Notes: generated by a model from the sequence alone, not told the origin. Positions 46,084-58,375 are shown, counted from the first letter of the stretch. The stretch is 64,000 nt of DNA from Mikania micrantha (GCA_009363875.1 CM018686.1:8618001-8682000); one strand, 5' to 3'. Made by a program: numbers and translations.

Positions 46084-49000
46084 TAGCCCCAACAGCTGCT
46101 CTTAACAGCTATTGGATCGTTGATAGTGGGGCTTCTAGGCACATGACTGGAGATATTTCGCTACTCACCAACGTTAATTCTGTTCGAGGTGGATATGTAG
46201 CGTTTGCCGGTGACAAAGGCGGGTTCATAACAGGAGAGAGTATTCTGTCAAATGGCCAAGTTTCTTTTGAGAAAGTCATATATGTCAAGCAGTTGGAGAA
46301 TAATCTTCTTTCAGTGTCACAGATCTGTGAAAAGCAGTATAAAGTTTTGTTTGATGAATCCAAATGCTACATTATCAAGCAAGGTGTGACTATTCCTGAA
46401 GATTGGATTTTGATGTCAGCTCCCCGTAAGCAGGATTTATATGTACTCAACATGGCCATAGCTTCAACAACATCCTCCACAGCTTCATGTTTTATGTCAA
46501 AGGCTACTGAGAAAGATTCAATTCTTTGGCATAAGAGGATGGGTCATTTGAGTCTACGCAAGATGAATCATTTGGTACACAATGATTTGGTTGAGGGGGT
46601 TAGTCTGAAGAATTTTAAGTTGTCTGATATTTGTGTCTCATGCAAGAAAGGGAAGCAGACCAAGCAGTCTCATAAGTTGAAGAAGTTTCATTCAATCACT
46701 GTTCCTCTTGACCTTCTCCATATGGATTTATTTGGTCCAATAAACCGCAATAGTATAGATGGGGATCAATACTGTCTAGTCATTACTGATGAGTATTCCA
46801 GATATTCTTGGGTTTTCTTTCTGAAGGAGAAATCTGAAATGTTTGAGTGCATTCAAGTATTGGTGACCAAACTTGAATCTCTATATAAGCTCAAGATTCG
46901 TATGCTCAGAACAGATAATGGGACGGAGTTCAAAAATCACAACATGGAGATTTTTGTAATGCGAAGGGCATTGTTCAACAATTTAGTGCTCCATATGTTC
47001 CTCAAATGAACGGTGTTGCTGAGCGAAAGAACAGGACTTTGATTGAGGGTGCTAAGACGATGCTTGCTGATTCATCACTTCCAGTTCAGTTCTGGAATGA
47101 AGCTGTAGCAAATGCTTGCTACACACTGAACCGGGTCTTGATAGTAAAGAGACATGGGAAGACTTGCTTTGAACTGCTCCACAACAGAAAACCAAATCTT
47201 AAGTATCTTGAACCGTTTGGTGCACCGTGCACGATGCTTAAGAAACATGAGCAGGGCAAGTTCGATGAGAAGGTGGAAGAAGGGTACTTTCTTGGGTACA
47301 ACACTCCTAATAAAAGAGTTTACAACAGTTCAACTCAAAATGTGGAAGAGTGGTACCATGTTGATGTTCAGAGACACTCTATGCCCCCTGGAAAAGGCCC
47401 AGACTGCATGTTTGACTATTCAGGCCTTTTTGACTCATTCAATATGCCTCCCATGTACTCAGATGAAGATGCTGCTGTTCAAATGATGTATGATGCACAA
47501 AATGCTCCTGATGAACCAGTGCAACCTTCATCCACTTCAATTCCCACAGTACTGATAAATGATGACAGCTCAGACACAAATGTTGAAAACCCAGTTCAGC
47601 CAGCTGCCCCAGAACCAAATGTTGAAAATCTTGGGTGTTTGGCAACTTTTTGACAAACCAAAAGGTGCAAAAGTTATAGGCACTAGATGGGTTCTTTGTT
47701 GCAAGAAGGATGATCACGGGATCATTGTAAGAAATAAGGCACGTATGGTGGTTCAAGGATTCAGACAGATTGAAGGATTGGATTATAATGAAGTGTTTGC
47801 ACCGGTTGCTCGTCTTGAAGCAATTCGTATTTTCTTGGCACATGCATCCTTCAAGAAGTTTAAAGTTTATCAAATGGATGTCAAGAGTGCATTCCTTCAT
47901 GGTGTGATCAGTGAAACAGTGTATGTCAGTCAACCTCCCGGGTTTGAGGATCCATTGCATCATGACCAAGTCAACAAGCTAGACAGGGCCTTATATAGAT
48001 TGCATCAAGCACCGAGAGCATGGTACGAGACACTATCTACTCACCTTCTGAACAACGGGTTCAGAAGAGGTGTCATTGACTGCACACTGTTTATTCGAGA
48101 GAAGGATGGTGAACTACTCTTGGTGCAAGTTTATGTGAACGATATCATTTTCGGTCCTACCAATGATAGTCTATGCAAGGAATTTGAGAAGGTCATGAAA
48201 GACAAGTTTGAGATGAGCTCAATGGGGGAGATGAAATTTTTTCTCGGGTTGCAGGTGGATCAGTCTGAGGCAGGGATTTTCATTCATCAGACCAAATACG
48301 TTGGTGACATTCTGAGCCGGTTCAGTATGTCAGATGCAAAGCCTGCTGGTACCCCGCTGGCTGTTAATCACGGGATTACACCAGACGAAAAAGGGGAGTT
48401 AATCGATGCCACTCTGTACCGAGAAATGATTGGGTCTCTTATGTATCTTACTGCTTCTCGGCCAGATATCATGTTCGCCACATGTTTGTGTGCTCGTTAT
48501 CAGTCAAAACCAAGAGTGTCACATCTTATTGATGTGAAGAGGATTATGCGTTATCTGAAGGGTACACCGGATCTTGGATTATGGTAACCTAATGATGATA
48601 AGTTTGAACTTACTGCATATAGTGATTCAGATTATGGCGGATGCAAGAGTGATTTCAAGTCAACGTATGCGGGATGTCAGTTCTTTGGAACCCGTTTAGT
48701 TACCTGGCTGTGCAAGAAGCAGACGTCGGTGTCTACTTCAACATGTGAAGCTGAATACATTGCTGCTAGTTGTCGTTCTCAAATTATCTGGATACAACAG
48801 CAACTCAGGGACTATGGGTTACATTTTTCTAACACCCCTATATATGTTGATAACACTGCTGCCATAGCTGTCACTAAGAATCCGGTCCAGCACTCGAAAA
48901 CCAAACACATCGATATTAAATATCACTTCATACGTGATTGTTTTGAAAAGAAACTTATTGATGTTGTTAAAATTCACACCGATCACCAGAAAGCCGATCT

Positions 49001-49103
49001 TTTTACTAAAGCTTTTGATAAACCCAGATTTTTATGTCTGCTATCGGCTAATGGTGTTTTTCAAAAGGATGAAGTCGTACCGTCATCTGAATCTAACAAA
49101 TGA
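46084..49103 (+). pseudogene. pol: Element F pol: protease, integrase, RT, RNase H, disrupted
   Basis: Protease (YWIVDSGASRHMTGD) is near 46110-46155, then the GAG-pre-integrase strip (LWHKRMGHLSLRK) and integrase (LHMDLFGPINRNS; MLRTDNGTEF). A shift near 46960 separates the last integrase part (47006-47653). RT begins abruptly at about 47630 (GTRWVLCCKKDDHG) in another frame; roughly 80-100 residues usually found between integrase and RT are missing, so a deletion is likely. The RT active site is YVND (AAC at 48138-48140), not YVDD, which should inactivate it. A TAA near 48586 precedes RNase H (AYSDSDYGGC; STSTCEAEYIAAS), ending at 49103. Confidence 0.9.
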
Positions 49104-51183
49104 TCATCTATTTTCTTCGTTAGTTTTATTTTGTGTTATTCTTCTTTGATTAAGTATTTCTTTTATTTCATTAAATTAATTAAAAAAACTCAAAAAGATT
49201 TTATGTTTTAGGTTTTTAGGGGAAGAAAAAGTATGTTATTTGAAAAACCAAAAACATTAAAAAAATTGAAAAAAATACAAAAACAATAAAAAGTATTATT
49301 AAATTGAGAAAGTTTTATTTGAGAAAGTAATGTGTTAACTTATCATGTCTTAAAAGCTAAGGTGAATGTATAAGCTGAAAACACGTGAGAATTGTGATTT
49401 GATGTACTGATAGGCCGACTTTACAAAATGTATAGACAATTTATGATATCTTAGAAAGTCGGACTTGTGGGATCCGCTTTATAAAAACACCTAAGTAATA
49501 AATAGTTTTTGACTCAAATCAGGCATACACCTGTCATCATAGGATCTAATAAGGCTTCCAATGATTCATGAATTCAAGTCTGTATACGTGCCATACTGCT
49601 TTGTAAAGACCTAGCTGAAGCCGTCCATTCAGATGAGAATGATTGAATCATAAGAAAAACAAAAACAAGCTCGTATTAAGCTTGAAGAAAAACAAAAACA
49701 AGCTGGTATTAAGCTTGGGAAAATACAAAAACAAAATAAGTTCGATTCCATACACGTGCCATATTGCTTTGTAAATACCTAGCTGAAGCCGTCCATTTGG
49801 ATACAACAAGAAAAATACAAAAACATAATAAATTGGAATCTTATAGAATTTATGATGACTGGTATTAAGATATGCAGAAATGAGTTATAAACTGATTTTG
49901 ATCTTTAGTGGTAAAATGAAATGGGTAACTCAATCAGAAAACATGAGTGATCATAAAGTTTGTCTAGAAGTTGTGTATTGTTAGGTTTAAGATGGGACAA
50001 ATATATCAGTAATCATATCATAAGACAAATGTGTCTGAAGTTGAACATTCAGTGATGTTGATTTGATATGATTAGGTGTATGTTTTATTTTCTCAATAGA
50101 CTTCTCACAAAAATATGTATTTCTTTGTTATTAATTGCTAGGTGTACAATTGTATTTTGTTTCAGAAAAACACAAAAAGAGTTTCTATTTTCAAAATTTG
50201 TTTAAGATGATCATTTGTAAGTTCAGATGTCTGTCATATCTGAATCCTATACCAACCAGACTATTCTTCATAACTGGCATCTGTTTAAATTGATCATAAT
50301 GTTAAAAATTTTGAAAGTAGTGTGTTTGTGAGTGCACGGTCTCATTCGCACGAATGAACATTGACAATGGATCATTCGACCGAATGACATCATTCCAGCG
50401 AATGAGCCATTCGGCCGAATCAATCAGGCCGAAGGAAGTCTTTCGTTCATTTCATTCGGCGAATGAGTATTCATGTGAGAGTCATTCGGCCGAATGACTT
50501 TGCGGTGAAACAGCACATTCGCCAGTCTCATTCGGCGAATGACTGGTACTATTTAAGTACTTAATTCGGCCGAACTACCCTCATTCTCCCCTACTCACTC
50601 TCTCGCCACTGTGTGTTCCTCATTCGCCCGAACCACAAGATTTCAATTGTTCTTTGATTTCCTTGGATCAAACCGCTTTATTTACTGATATTTCATCTTC
50701 TGATCATCTCAGGTACCCATGGATCCAATATCATTGATTTTTGACCGAGGAATCGCTGTAAAAAGTTCATGATTTAGGATTTTAGGTTTTCTGGAAATCG
50801 TCTTTGAATAGATGATCAAAATGAACTATAAACCACATTAGACCAGTTTTAATGTTATTAGTCTGTCGTTTCTGAGTGTGAAAATGTATTCCTTGTGGAC
50901 TGATTCGAAGATCAATCGAATGAAGTTTGAATCTCAACTATCAGTCGAATGACTCATTCGGCGAATGACTCATTCGGCGAATGAAGCTCATTCGGCGAAT
51001 GACTCATTCGGGGAATGACTCATTCGGCGAATGACTCATTCGTCCAATGACTCATTCGACAGAATGACTCATTCGGTCAAATTGTAATTACATTCGGCCA
51101 AATTGTCTAATTGTTATTTGTTCTGATTTGAATCTAATATTTAACTACTTTGTACTAATATGTGTATTTCTCTGTTTTTCAGT
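49104..51183 (+). other. Element F spacer between pol and 3' ORF, motif-rich
   Basis: Non-coding. A PPT-like TTTTTAGGGGAAGAAAAAG lies at about 49212-49230. An AT-rich part carries two near copies of a GCCATACTGC-TTGTAAA-CCTAGCTGAAGCCGTCC block (about 49589-49636 and 49756-49798). CATTCGGCCGAATG-type motifs cluster at 50340-50640 and 50940-51110, the latter as 16-bp tandem units. TTTCTCTGTTTTTCAG ends at 51182, a candidate splice acceptor one base before the 3' ORF ATG. Confidence 0.7.
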
Positions 51184-53541
51184 ATGGCTGGATACAAATC
51201 AGTGACAAAGAACAACATCTGTGCACACCTGGATCTTACTACGCTGAATGCTCAACACTTCACAGAGATCATTACATTTTTTAGGCGTTTCAGGATTTTT
51301 GCTGCTATTTCCGCTGTTCATGTTCATTATCAGTCTCATCAGCAGGACTTCTGGGCGTCTGCTGACATTGACTGTTAGGTGGAGCCACCTGTCATTAGAG
51401 GGAAGTTTCTAGGACATGATGTGATTATATCTGCTGAGCATATCAGGAGGGTCTGTGGTTTTCAGGATACACCAGATCAGGCGTTTCTGCTTGACCGCTA
51501 CCTAGTTCGAGGTTGTTTCATGCGGTGCAAGTATGAAGGTGATCTAGGAGCTGGGATTCTCAACAAGGTGTACATGTCTCCCCAGTTCGAGTATTTGGCA
51601 CACATGTTCATTCACTGCTTAGGCTCAAGGAGAGATGGATTTGATGACATGAGAGAGACGATTCAGTGCGCATTTGTTGCCTTGGTGCTGAACAGGCCTT
51701 TCAATTTCTTAGAGATGATCTTTACTCACATGAAGGAAAATGTGATGCTCAAGGGAGATAAGAAGTTCCTCATGTATCCTCGGTTCCTCCAGCAGTTGAT
51801 TGATGCTCAGTTACCAGATTTGCCAAAGGTCACTGCTGATATTATTCATTTGGAGCATATGAATGACATTACTCTCAACAGAGTGATGTCATACAGAGGA
51901 AAGGATAGGAAGCCTGCTATACGTACCTTGTTTGGTCATCTTCTGAGGCCTGATTATATAGCTCTAGTTGGTAGGAGATGGAGGCACGATGACTCAGATT
52001 CAGACATGGAAGACATTGTTGTTCCCGATGATGAGGGTGATGATGGAGATGGGGGTGAAGGTGATGCGGGGGCTGGTGGTAGTGGTGTTAGTGTTGGTGT
52101 TAGTTCGACTATTGATGTATTTGTTACCACTGCTAGTGTTAGCACTATTGAGGCTGGAGTGATGGAGGTTAGTGCAGTTGGTGTTAGCACAGTTGCTGGA
52201 GTTAGTACGTCTGCTGAAGATGATGAGGATGTTGATATTGACTCACTGTTGGAGTTGGATTTTATGGCTACTACTACAGCCACAGTCTCCACTCCACTTG
52301 ATTTGACCGGTACTACTTCTACTGAAGACAAGGATGGGTCAGATGAATCAGAGGATGAAGGAGGTGAGGCTGGTGATGAGGGTGCTGAGAGTTCATACTC
52401 AGAAGATACTCCTGATGATGAGTTTGAGAGTGTATGGGTAGGAGGGAGATTGGTGAAGAGAAAGAGAAAGCGGAGAGAAGCCGAGCTTGAAGAGATCCCT
52501 GATCCTTCATTCATTCCAGAGTTTGACATCTCTCTTCCTCAAACTTCATCTGTTACAGCCATTGCAGCTGTGATTGTTGCTGCTGCAGTTCAGTCCACAT
52601 CATCTCCTGCAGGCAAGAGGAAAAGAGCTAGGTTTCTATTTCATAGGAGATTAGAAATGTCGACTGCTGCTACAACGATTGTTACATCAGTGGCAGCAGT
52701 CGCAGTTTCTTCACTGGCCAGGTCAAGGGCTGTTCCGACACGTTCCACTGTTGCCCCTCTGACCACCTCTGTTGTTCAGGCTCCCATATACACTGTTGCA
52801 TCTACTGGTCCTTCCACCACACGATCTGACCTTATTATACCTACTGTTTCAGTTGTCGAGCAGCTGAGTACACTGAACAGTATGGTTCTTAGATTGATGG
52901 AAAGGAATCTGGAGCAAGAGCAAAAGAGCAAGGAGCAAGAACTTATGATAGCCCAGCTCACACAGTGGGTAAATGATCAGGATGCCTTATTGCTCCAGGC
53001 TGCTGATCAACGAGCTGATCTGAGAGCCCGTTCTGCTCAACAAGAGGAACAACTACTGAAATACATAGATGAGCATAATCAGTTGGCTTTGACTGCCACT
53101 GATTTCAGTAACTGGATCATGTCCTTGGAAGAGTAGAACACCTGTCTTGCTGAACAGCTTGAAAGTCTTAAAGAGGGTACTCCAAGGATTGAAGGCATCA
53201 CAACCAACTCCGATGATTCACATGCAGAGAAAGAAGAATAAGAAGAAGAAGATGAAGAAGAGGCATCTGATGATGAGAAAGTAGATTATGAAGAGTCTGA
53301 TAAGGATGATGACTCTGATGGTGATGATCAGGATGGATCAGGGAGCAAATCTACTGGGTCTTCTGGTTCTGATGATGATGATGATGACGACCAAGCCCCT
53401 CCTCCTGAGATTCGCAAAAAGACAAAGCACGATAAGGGTGCTAAAGCTCCTTCTCCTCCTCCTGCTCAGACTGAAGAACCTACAGCTACTGAGGAAGTCG
53501 AAGCTGTACCCTTGAGACGTCGATTGGACGAGACACTTACT
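51184..53541 (+). pseudogene. Element F 3' ORF (position of SIRE env-like gene), three stops
   Basis: One frame from the ATG at 51184 (MAGYKSVTKNN), interrupted by TAG at 51376-51378, TAG at 53134-53136 and TAA at 53239-53241. The N-terminal globular domain (FEYLAHMFIHCLGSRRDG; KFLMYPRFLQQLID) matches that of the element C 3' ORF. It is followed by a very acidic Asp/Glu/Gly strip, a Thr/Val/Ser-rich part, a basic KRKRKRRE patch, a coiled coil (LMERNLEQEQKSKEQELMIA) and, beyond the stops, a second Asp-rich and Pro-rich tail. No signal peptide or transmembrane span is seen. The acidic and basic strips suggest a nucleic-acid or chromatin partner more than an envelope; that is inference. Confidence 0.72.
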
Positions 53542-54130
53542 ATGATATTAATGGAAGTAGTCTTTCTATATTGTTATTAATGTCTATTGTTGATTATATG
53601 TGTTTGATTATGTTTGAATTTGATTTTATATGTTTAACAGACCCATTCGGACGAATGGCTCTACGAATGAAGCCATTCGGCCGAATGAACGCCTAGCGAA
53701 TGACTAGGGCAATTGTATGACTCATTCGCCGAATGACTCATTCGACGAATGACTCATTCGACGAATGACTCATTCGACGAATGACTCATTCGACGAATGA
53801 CTCATTCGACTGATCTGTCCATTCGGCCAAGTCATTCGCCGAATAAGTTGCTTCGGCCACTCATTCAGCCAAATGATGACAGCTTATATACACATGTTCA
53901 AATTTCATCAAACCTAACTTTTGAGAGCCCTCTTTCTTCCCTGAGAACCCAGGGTGCAACCCTAGGAGATTAGAGCGGCCATTGCACGTCCAAGTTTGAT
54001 TCACATCCCGTGGTGTTCGATTCTCGATCAAACGTCCATCCTACACCTTCGGATCACCACGGTTGCTGTTGATTTCGATTGGAAAACCCTGGAATAGGAT
54101 TCCGCACTATTCCAGAGGCTGTCGAGTAGA
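53542..54130 (+). repeat. Element F 3' LTR-like direct repeat
   Basis: 589 bp matching 30643-31137. It carries about four extra 16-bp GACTCATTCGACGAAT units (53716-53815) and an extra CATTCGGACGAATGG-type word. No convincing PPT precedes it, so the 3' end of the internal region may be deleted. Confidence 0.65.
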
Positions 54131-55391
54131 TATCCATTGGAATCGGATTGATTCTGAGCTCCTGATTGGTCCTACACATTGGTTTTAGTTTGATTAGATT
54201 TAAAATCACGTCTAAGGTTCGGTTCTATCAATACAAATGATGTGAGATAGAACTTTCAACACTTAGCCGTTTTTGGGCCGCTCTTGGTGCGAACGAATGG
54301 TTCGTGCGAATGGTCCTCATTCACACGAATGGAGTGATGCGAATCGCATACTCTCTTTCTTGTTGCCCGTTCGTGCGAATGGGTCTTCATTCGTGTGTTG
54401 CCCCGCACGAATGAACCCAAATCATTCGTCTGGCAACTCGTTCGTCTGGCAGCTCGTTCGTCTGACTCTTCTTCACGAACGAGGCTTCTCATTTGCCTGC
54501 AAGATTACCAAGAACGCCATTTTTGAAATCGGTGGTTGTTTTAGGTGTTTTTATGGTCGAAATTGATGGTAAAACGTTTTGGAGTGTTTTGGTGCTAAGA
54601 ATCGGTGCTAATACTTACCATGGAGCTCGTATTTGACCGAAATGAGATGAAAATGGTTGAAATCTTGAAATGGAGGTGTTGAGGTTGAAATACACACGAT
54701 TTGGATGTGAAATGGTCTGATTTCGTGTGGAAATGACCGAAAATCAAGTGGGGCGAAAGGGGGTTCGGTTGAGAGAGTTGGGTGAAAAATGGGTTTGAAA
54801 AAGGTAAGTGTTGCTTTTATAGCTGGCCCCATTCGTGCGAACGAACTGTGGCTATAAAGCTTCACGAATTAGACCGGTTCGTATGAATGAGAGTCCATTC
54901 GTACGAACGGTCGGGTGCTCTAAAATTTTAATTGTTTATTAAATTGTTTTGGTGAGATTTTATTTAAAATTGTTATCATTTTACGTCAACGTTAAAGACT
55001 CACGCCGGAACCTGTATGAATCGTCACCCATACAAACGCTGCGTTGTATTTAACTACTGACATCGTTCGATACTGCAAGGATTTCATTTAGGGTATGCAA
55101 ATCTAACAACATATTCACATGGATCGTCACCCATGTCGACATCTTGTTGGATCGATACTCCAAATGTTATCCATTGAGGTTTTGTTCATTGTTTTCCTCA
55201 CAGGTTGTTTCTCTTTTCTTCTGATTCATGTTCATGCGATTAAGTGGATTTTCCTAACTGTTTTAGGAAGACCCTGTGTATTTTTGTGGTCATTTATTAT
55301 TGTTTTGTTTACTCTCGTAACCCTATGTCTTGCCCTGTGGTTGTGTACACCCTTGGATTTCCGACTCATGGTTGCTCGAATGCCGGTTGTC
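54131..55391. other. Region K: unassigned, with TTCGTGCGAA motif cluster
   Basis: No retroelement coding motif. ATTCGTGCGAAT, TTCGTACGAAC and related words cluster at 54280-54500 and 54830-54925. It may be the leader or spacer of a further SIRE-like element, by analogy with C and F. The word ATCGTCACCCAT occurs twice (about 55020 and 55123). A hydrophobic plus-strand frame at 55119-55493 is not supported. Confidence 0.4.
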
Positions 55392-55868
55392 ATAGAGAAA
55401 GAGTGTATGTGTATGTGTGTGTGGAAGTTAGATCTAGGTTTTTTTTATTTAAATTCAATAACTTGTTCCCCAATTTTAGGATTAGGGGTTTAATTTTTCA
55501 AATTAAAATTGTACTCTAATCCCCATATTTTATTACATTAAAACTCTTCTAGTAATTAACTATTTAATTAATACTCTCTCTAATTTTACCAACTAACTTT
55601 TTAATTTGTAAGCTTTAATTACACATCAAAAGTTTAACTAATTAAATTTTATCAATTTAATTCTAAGTAATTATCACAATAATTAATTCCTCGAAATATT
55701 ATTATTTCATAATTATAAAAACACTACTTTATATAATTCGTTAAATTTAATATGTCTAAAACAAATTTTAGACACAATCTGAATACTATTTTCCAAGGTG
55801 TAACTCTTTGCATCGTACCTTGATAGTAACGTTGATATTATCGATAAATGGACATCACATATCCAATA
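55392..55868 (-). repeat. Element J 3' LTR (approximate borders)
   Basis: About 477 bp of AT-rich sequence matching 58376-58850. On the minus strand it starts TATTGGATATG, where the 5' LTR has TGTTGGATTTG, so the terminal TG has mutated. The PPT-like AAAGTGGGAGTC (55880-55869) precedes it. Confidence 0.78.
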
Positions 55869-55880
55869 GACTCCCACTTT

Positions 55881-56726
55881 GACGATTCATCGTATAAGTG
55901 TTTCAACTTAGAAAGTGTCGGTCACTGAGCTGTATTGCGTTGCCCCTAGTAGGGTATGACTTCTAAAGTCAACTAAACTCTTTAGTTCAAGTAAAACTTT
56001 ACTTAACTAACAATTATAGTCATGGTAACCTTTATCTATTTATCCTTTCTAGATGATATTCTTTGAACACGAGACATGGATCTTATTTCATTCTCATATG
56101 TTGTTCAAACATTCTGGTTCTTGTTCACTAATTTAAATGATCTAACATACTACTCTTAATATGAGCACGGTATACTAGTTTAAATTAACGAGGTTTCCTG
56201 AATATCATCTCTAAATTATATAAGAGTGTAGAATCCCTTTGGCAACATACAAATCTCACTTAATTTCAGAATAATTCTCAATCTTTATCCTTATTACTGC
56301 CAATTTTCAAAACATCGTTAGATATTATCAAAGAACAAACTAAGACTAATGTCAGTTCTAGTATGCTCCTTAGGTCTAAGGATATATATTGATCATACTA
56401 TACTCAAAACTTCTTATGACAATGATCCTTGAAGAAAGTTTTGAAACAAGTTACGTCCGACATCATTCTCTAATGTATTCTATGAATCTTGGTCCTTAAC
56501 CCTTGGGCTTTTATCTTATAAACTAACCAAGAATTCAAGCCTTCTTAATTCAGATTGATTCCCATGAATCTGATTGACTACCAAAATTTATAATACTATA
56601 TTCAAGGATACTAAAACGCACAAAATATCGAATATAGAAACATCATTTATAATGCATTCAACCATTAAATCAGAATAAATTTCTAATGTAAATTTAGTTC
56701 AAAAGCACCCAAATACTAAATATAGA
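55881..56726. other. Element J 3' non-coding stretch
   Basis: AT-rich sequence between the end of RNase H and the PPT on the minus strand. No ORF or repeat recognised. Confidence 0.5.
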
Positions 56727-58330
56727 TCAAATCCAATCACTAGCAAACATAAGATCTATCTTCTCAACATGCTCCTCGTGTTTAGAGAGAGGGATAGGCC
56801 TAGTAAAGGAATCCGCTAGATTTTGATCTGTATGAATTTTGTCTATCTTCACGTCTCCTTTTTCGACTACTTCCCTTATGTTATGAAACTGTCTGAGTAT
56901 GTCCTTTGACCTATGATGTGACCTTGGTTCCTTTTCCCGAGCTATGACACCAGTGTTGTCAGATAGCATCTCTATTAGTTTCCTAATATTAGGAACCACA
57001 CCGAGATCAGTCACGAACTTATTCATCCAACAGCTTTTGAAGCAGCTTTTGAAACATCAATGTATTTAGACTTTGTCGTGTATTGAGCAACATCACTTTG
57101 TTTTGAGATCCTCCAAGTGATAGCTCCGCCATTGAGTGTAAAAACATACCCTGATTGTGATCGAGAATCATCTCTATCTGTTTGGAAGCTAGCATCTTTG
57201 TAACACCTTACAGTTAGCTCTTCTTCCATTCCTCCATAGATCAAGAACATGTCATTAGTTTTTCTTAAGTACTTTAATATGTTATTCACAGCAGCCCAGT
57301 GACTCTCACCAGGATTTTCCTGGTATCTACTTGTTATACTCAAAGCAAACGATGCATCAGGTTTAGTACACAACATGGCATACATAATTGAACCAATTGC
57401 AAAAGCATATGAAACTTTTTCCGTTTTCTTCTTCTCTAATTTGTTTTAGGATATTCTTACTACTGAGTATTGTGCCATGTGCCATGGGTAAGGTTCCTCT
57501 CTTGGAATCTTGCATTGAGAAACGTTTAAGAACTTTATCAATGTATGTACTTTGACTTTATCTAGTGAGTCATTTAGATCTATCCCTATAGATCTTTATT
57601 GCCAGAATATAAGCGGCATCGCCGAGATCTTTCTTATAAACACAAGGTTCATCTTCGTTCTTGATAAAACCCAACTCTTTAATTTCATGATCAAACGAAT
57701 GTTCCAACTTTGAGATGCTTGTTCTAGTCCATAAATGGATCTATTCAACTTACAAACCTTATTATAATTCTTTGGATCTACAAAACCTTGAGGTTGCACC
57801 ATATAAACATCTTCAGTAAGATGTTCATTTAAAAATATGATTTTGACATCCATCTGCCATGGCTAATAAGATCCTAATTGACTTAAGCATGGCAATTGGT
57901 GAAAAGGTTTCTTCAAAATCAACACCTTGAGTTTGTGTGAAGCATTTTGCTACTAGCCTAGCTTTGTAAGTTTGTATATTTCCATCCGTGTCAGTCTTCT
58001 ATTTGAAGATCCATTTACATCCTACAGTCCGACACTCGGGAGGAAGTTCAACCAAGTCCCATACATAATTGTCCTACATGGATTGCATCTCTGCGTTTGT
58101 TGCATACAGCCATTTTGTGGATTCTGAATCCATAATGACATCTTTATAAGAAGTAGGTTCAGCATGATCAATAACCAAGCTGTCGACATTTTCATGAAGT
58201 CCAATATAATTATCAGGCTCATGTCGATACCTAGTGATTCTACGGATGCTTGGAGTTCCATCCATCTCTTGATTTCTTTCATATTCAAGTTCAACATCAT
58301 TATGTCGACTATGGTGGTGGTGGCTTGGTG
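56727..58330 (-). pseudogene. pol: Element J pol remnant: RT and RNase H
   Basis: Minus-strand pieces in order: pre-RT (SESTKWLYATNAEMQSM, about 58130-58075), an RT start with stops, RT middle at 57853-57596 (MDVKIIFLNEHLTEDVYMVQ; GFVDPKNYNKVCKLNRSIYGL), then RNase H at 57385-56727 (YKDASFQTDRDDSRSQSGYV; KEPRSHHRSKDILRQFH; DQNLADSFTRPI). Several stops and shifts separate them, and the YVDD segment is not readable. Wording such as ILKYLRKTNDMFLIYGG is typical of Tork-type copia elements. It is non-functional. Confidence 0.85.
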
Positions 58331-58375
58331 GCGTTTGATCGAAACCAAGGAGAGGGAGGGGGGGGCTACGCCCAA

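Larger units (their letters stand above)
30643..54130 (+). mobile_element. Element F: Ty1/copia, SIRE/Maximus-like, interrupted by element D
   Basis: Plus-strand order: LTR-like repeat (30643-31137), leader, gag (31714-33337, resuming at 44768), pol to 49103, spacer, 3' ORF (51184-53541) and the second LTR-like repeat (53542-54130). Element D inserted in gag; removing it and one TCACA restores the frame. It is older and more decayed than D. No clean PBS or PPT is visible. Confidence 0.85.

Noticed and set aside
54608..54865. Minus-strand ORF of 85 residues in region K
   Set aside because: No recognisable domain; it spans TTCGTGCGAA motif DNA.
55119..55493. Hydrophobic ORF that could be a membrane protein
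   Set aside because: It overlaps the edge of the J LTR, lies in AT-rich non-coding DNA and shows no domain or conserved neighbour.
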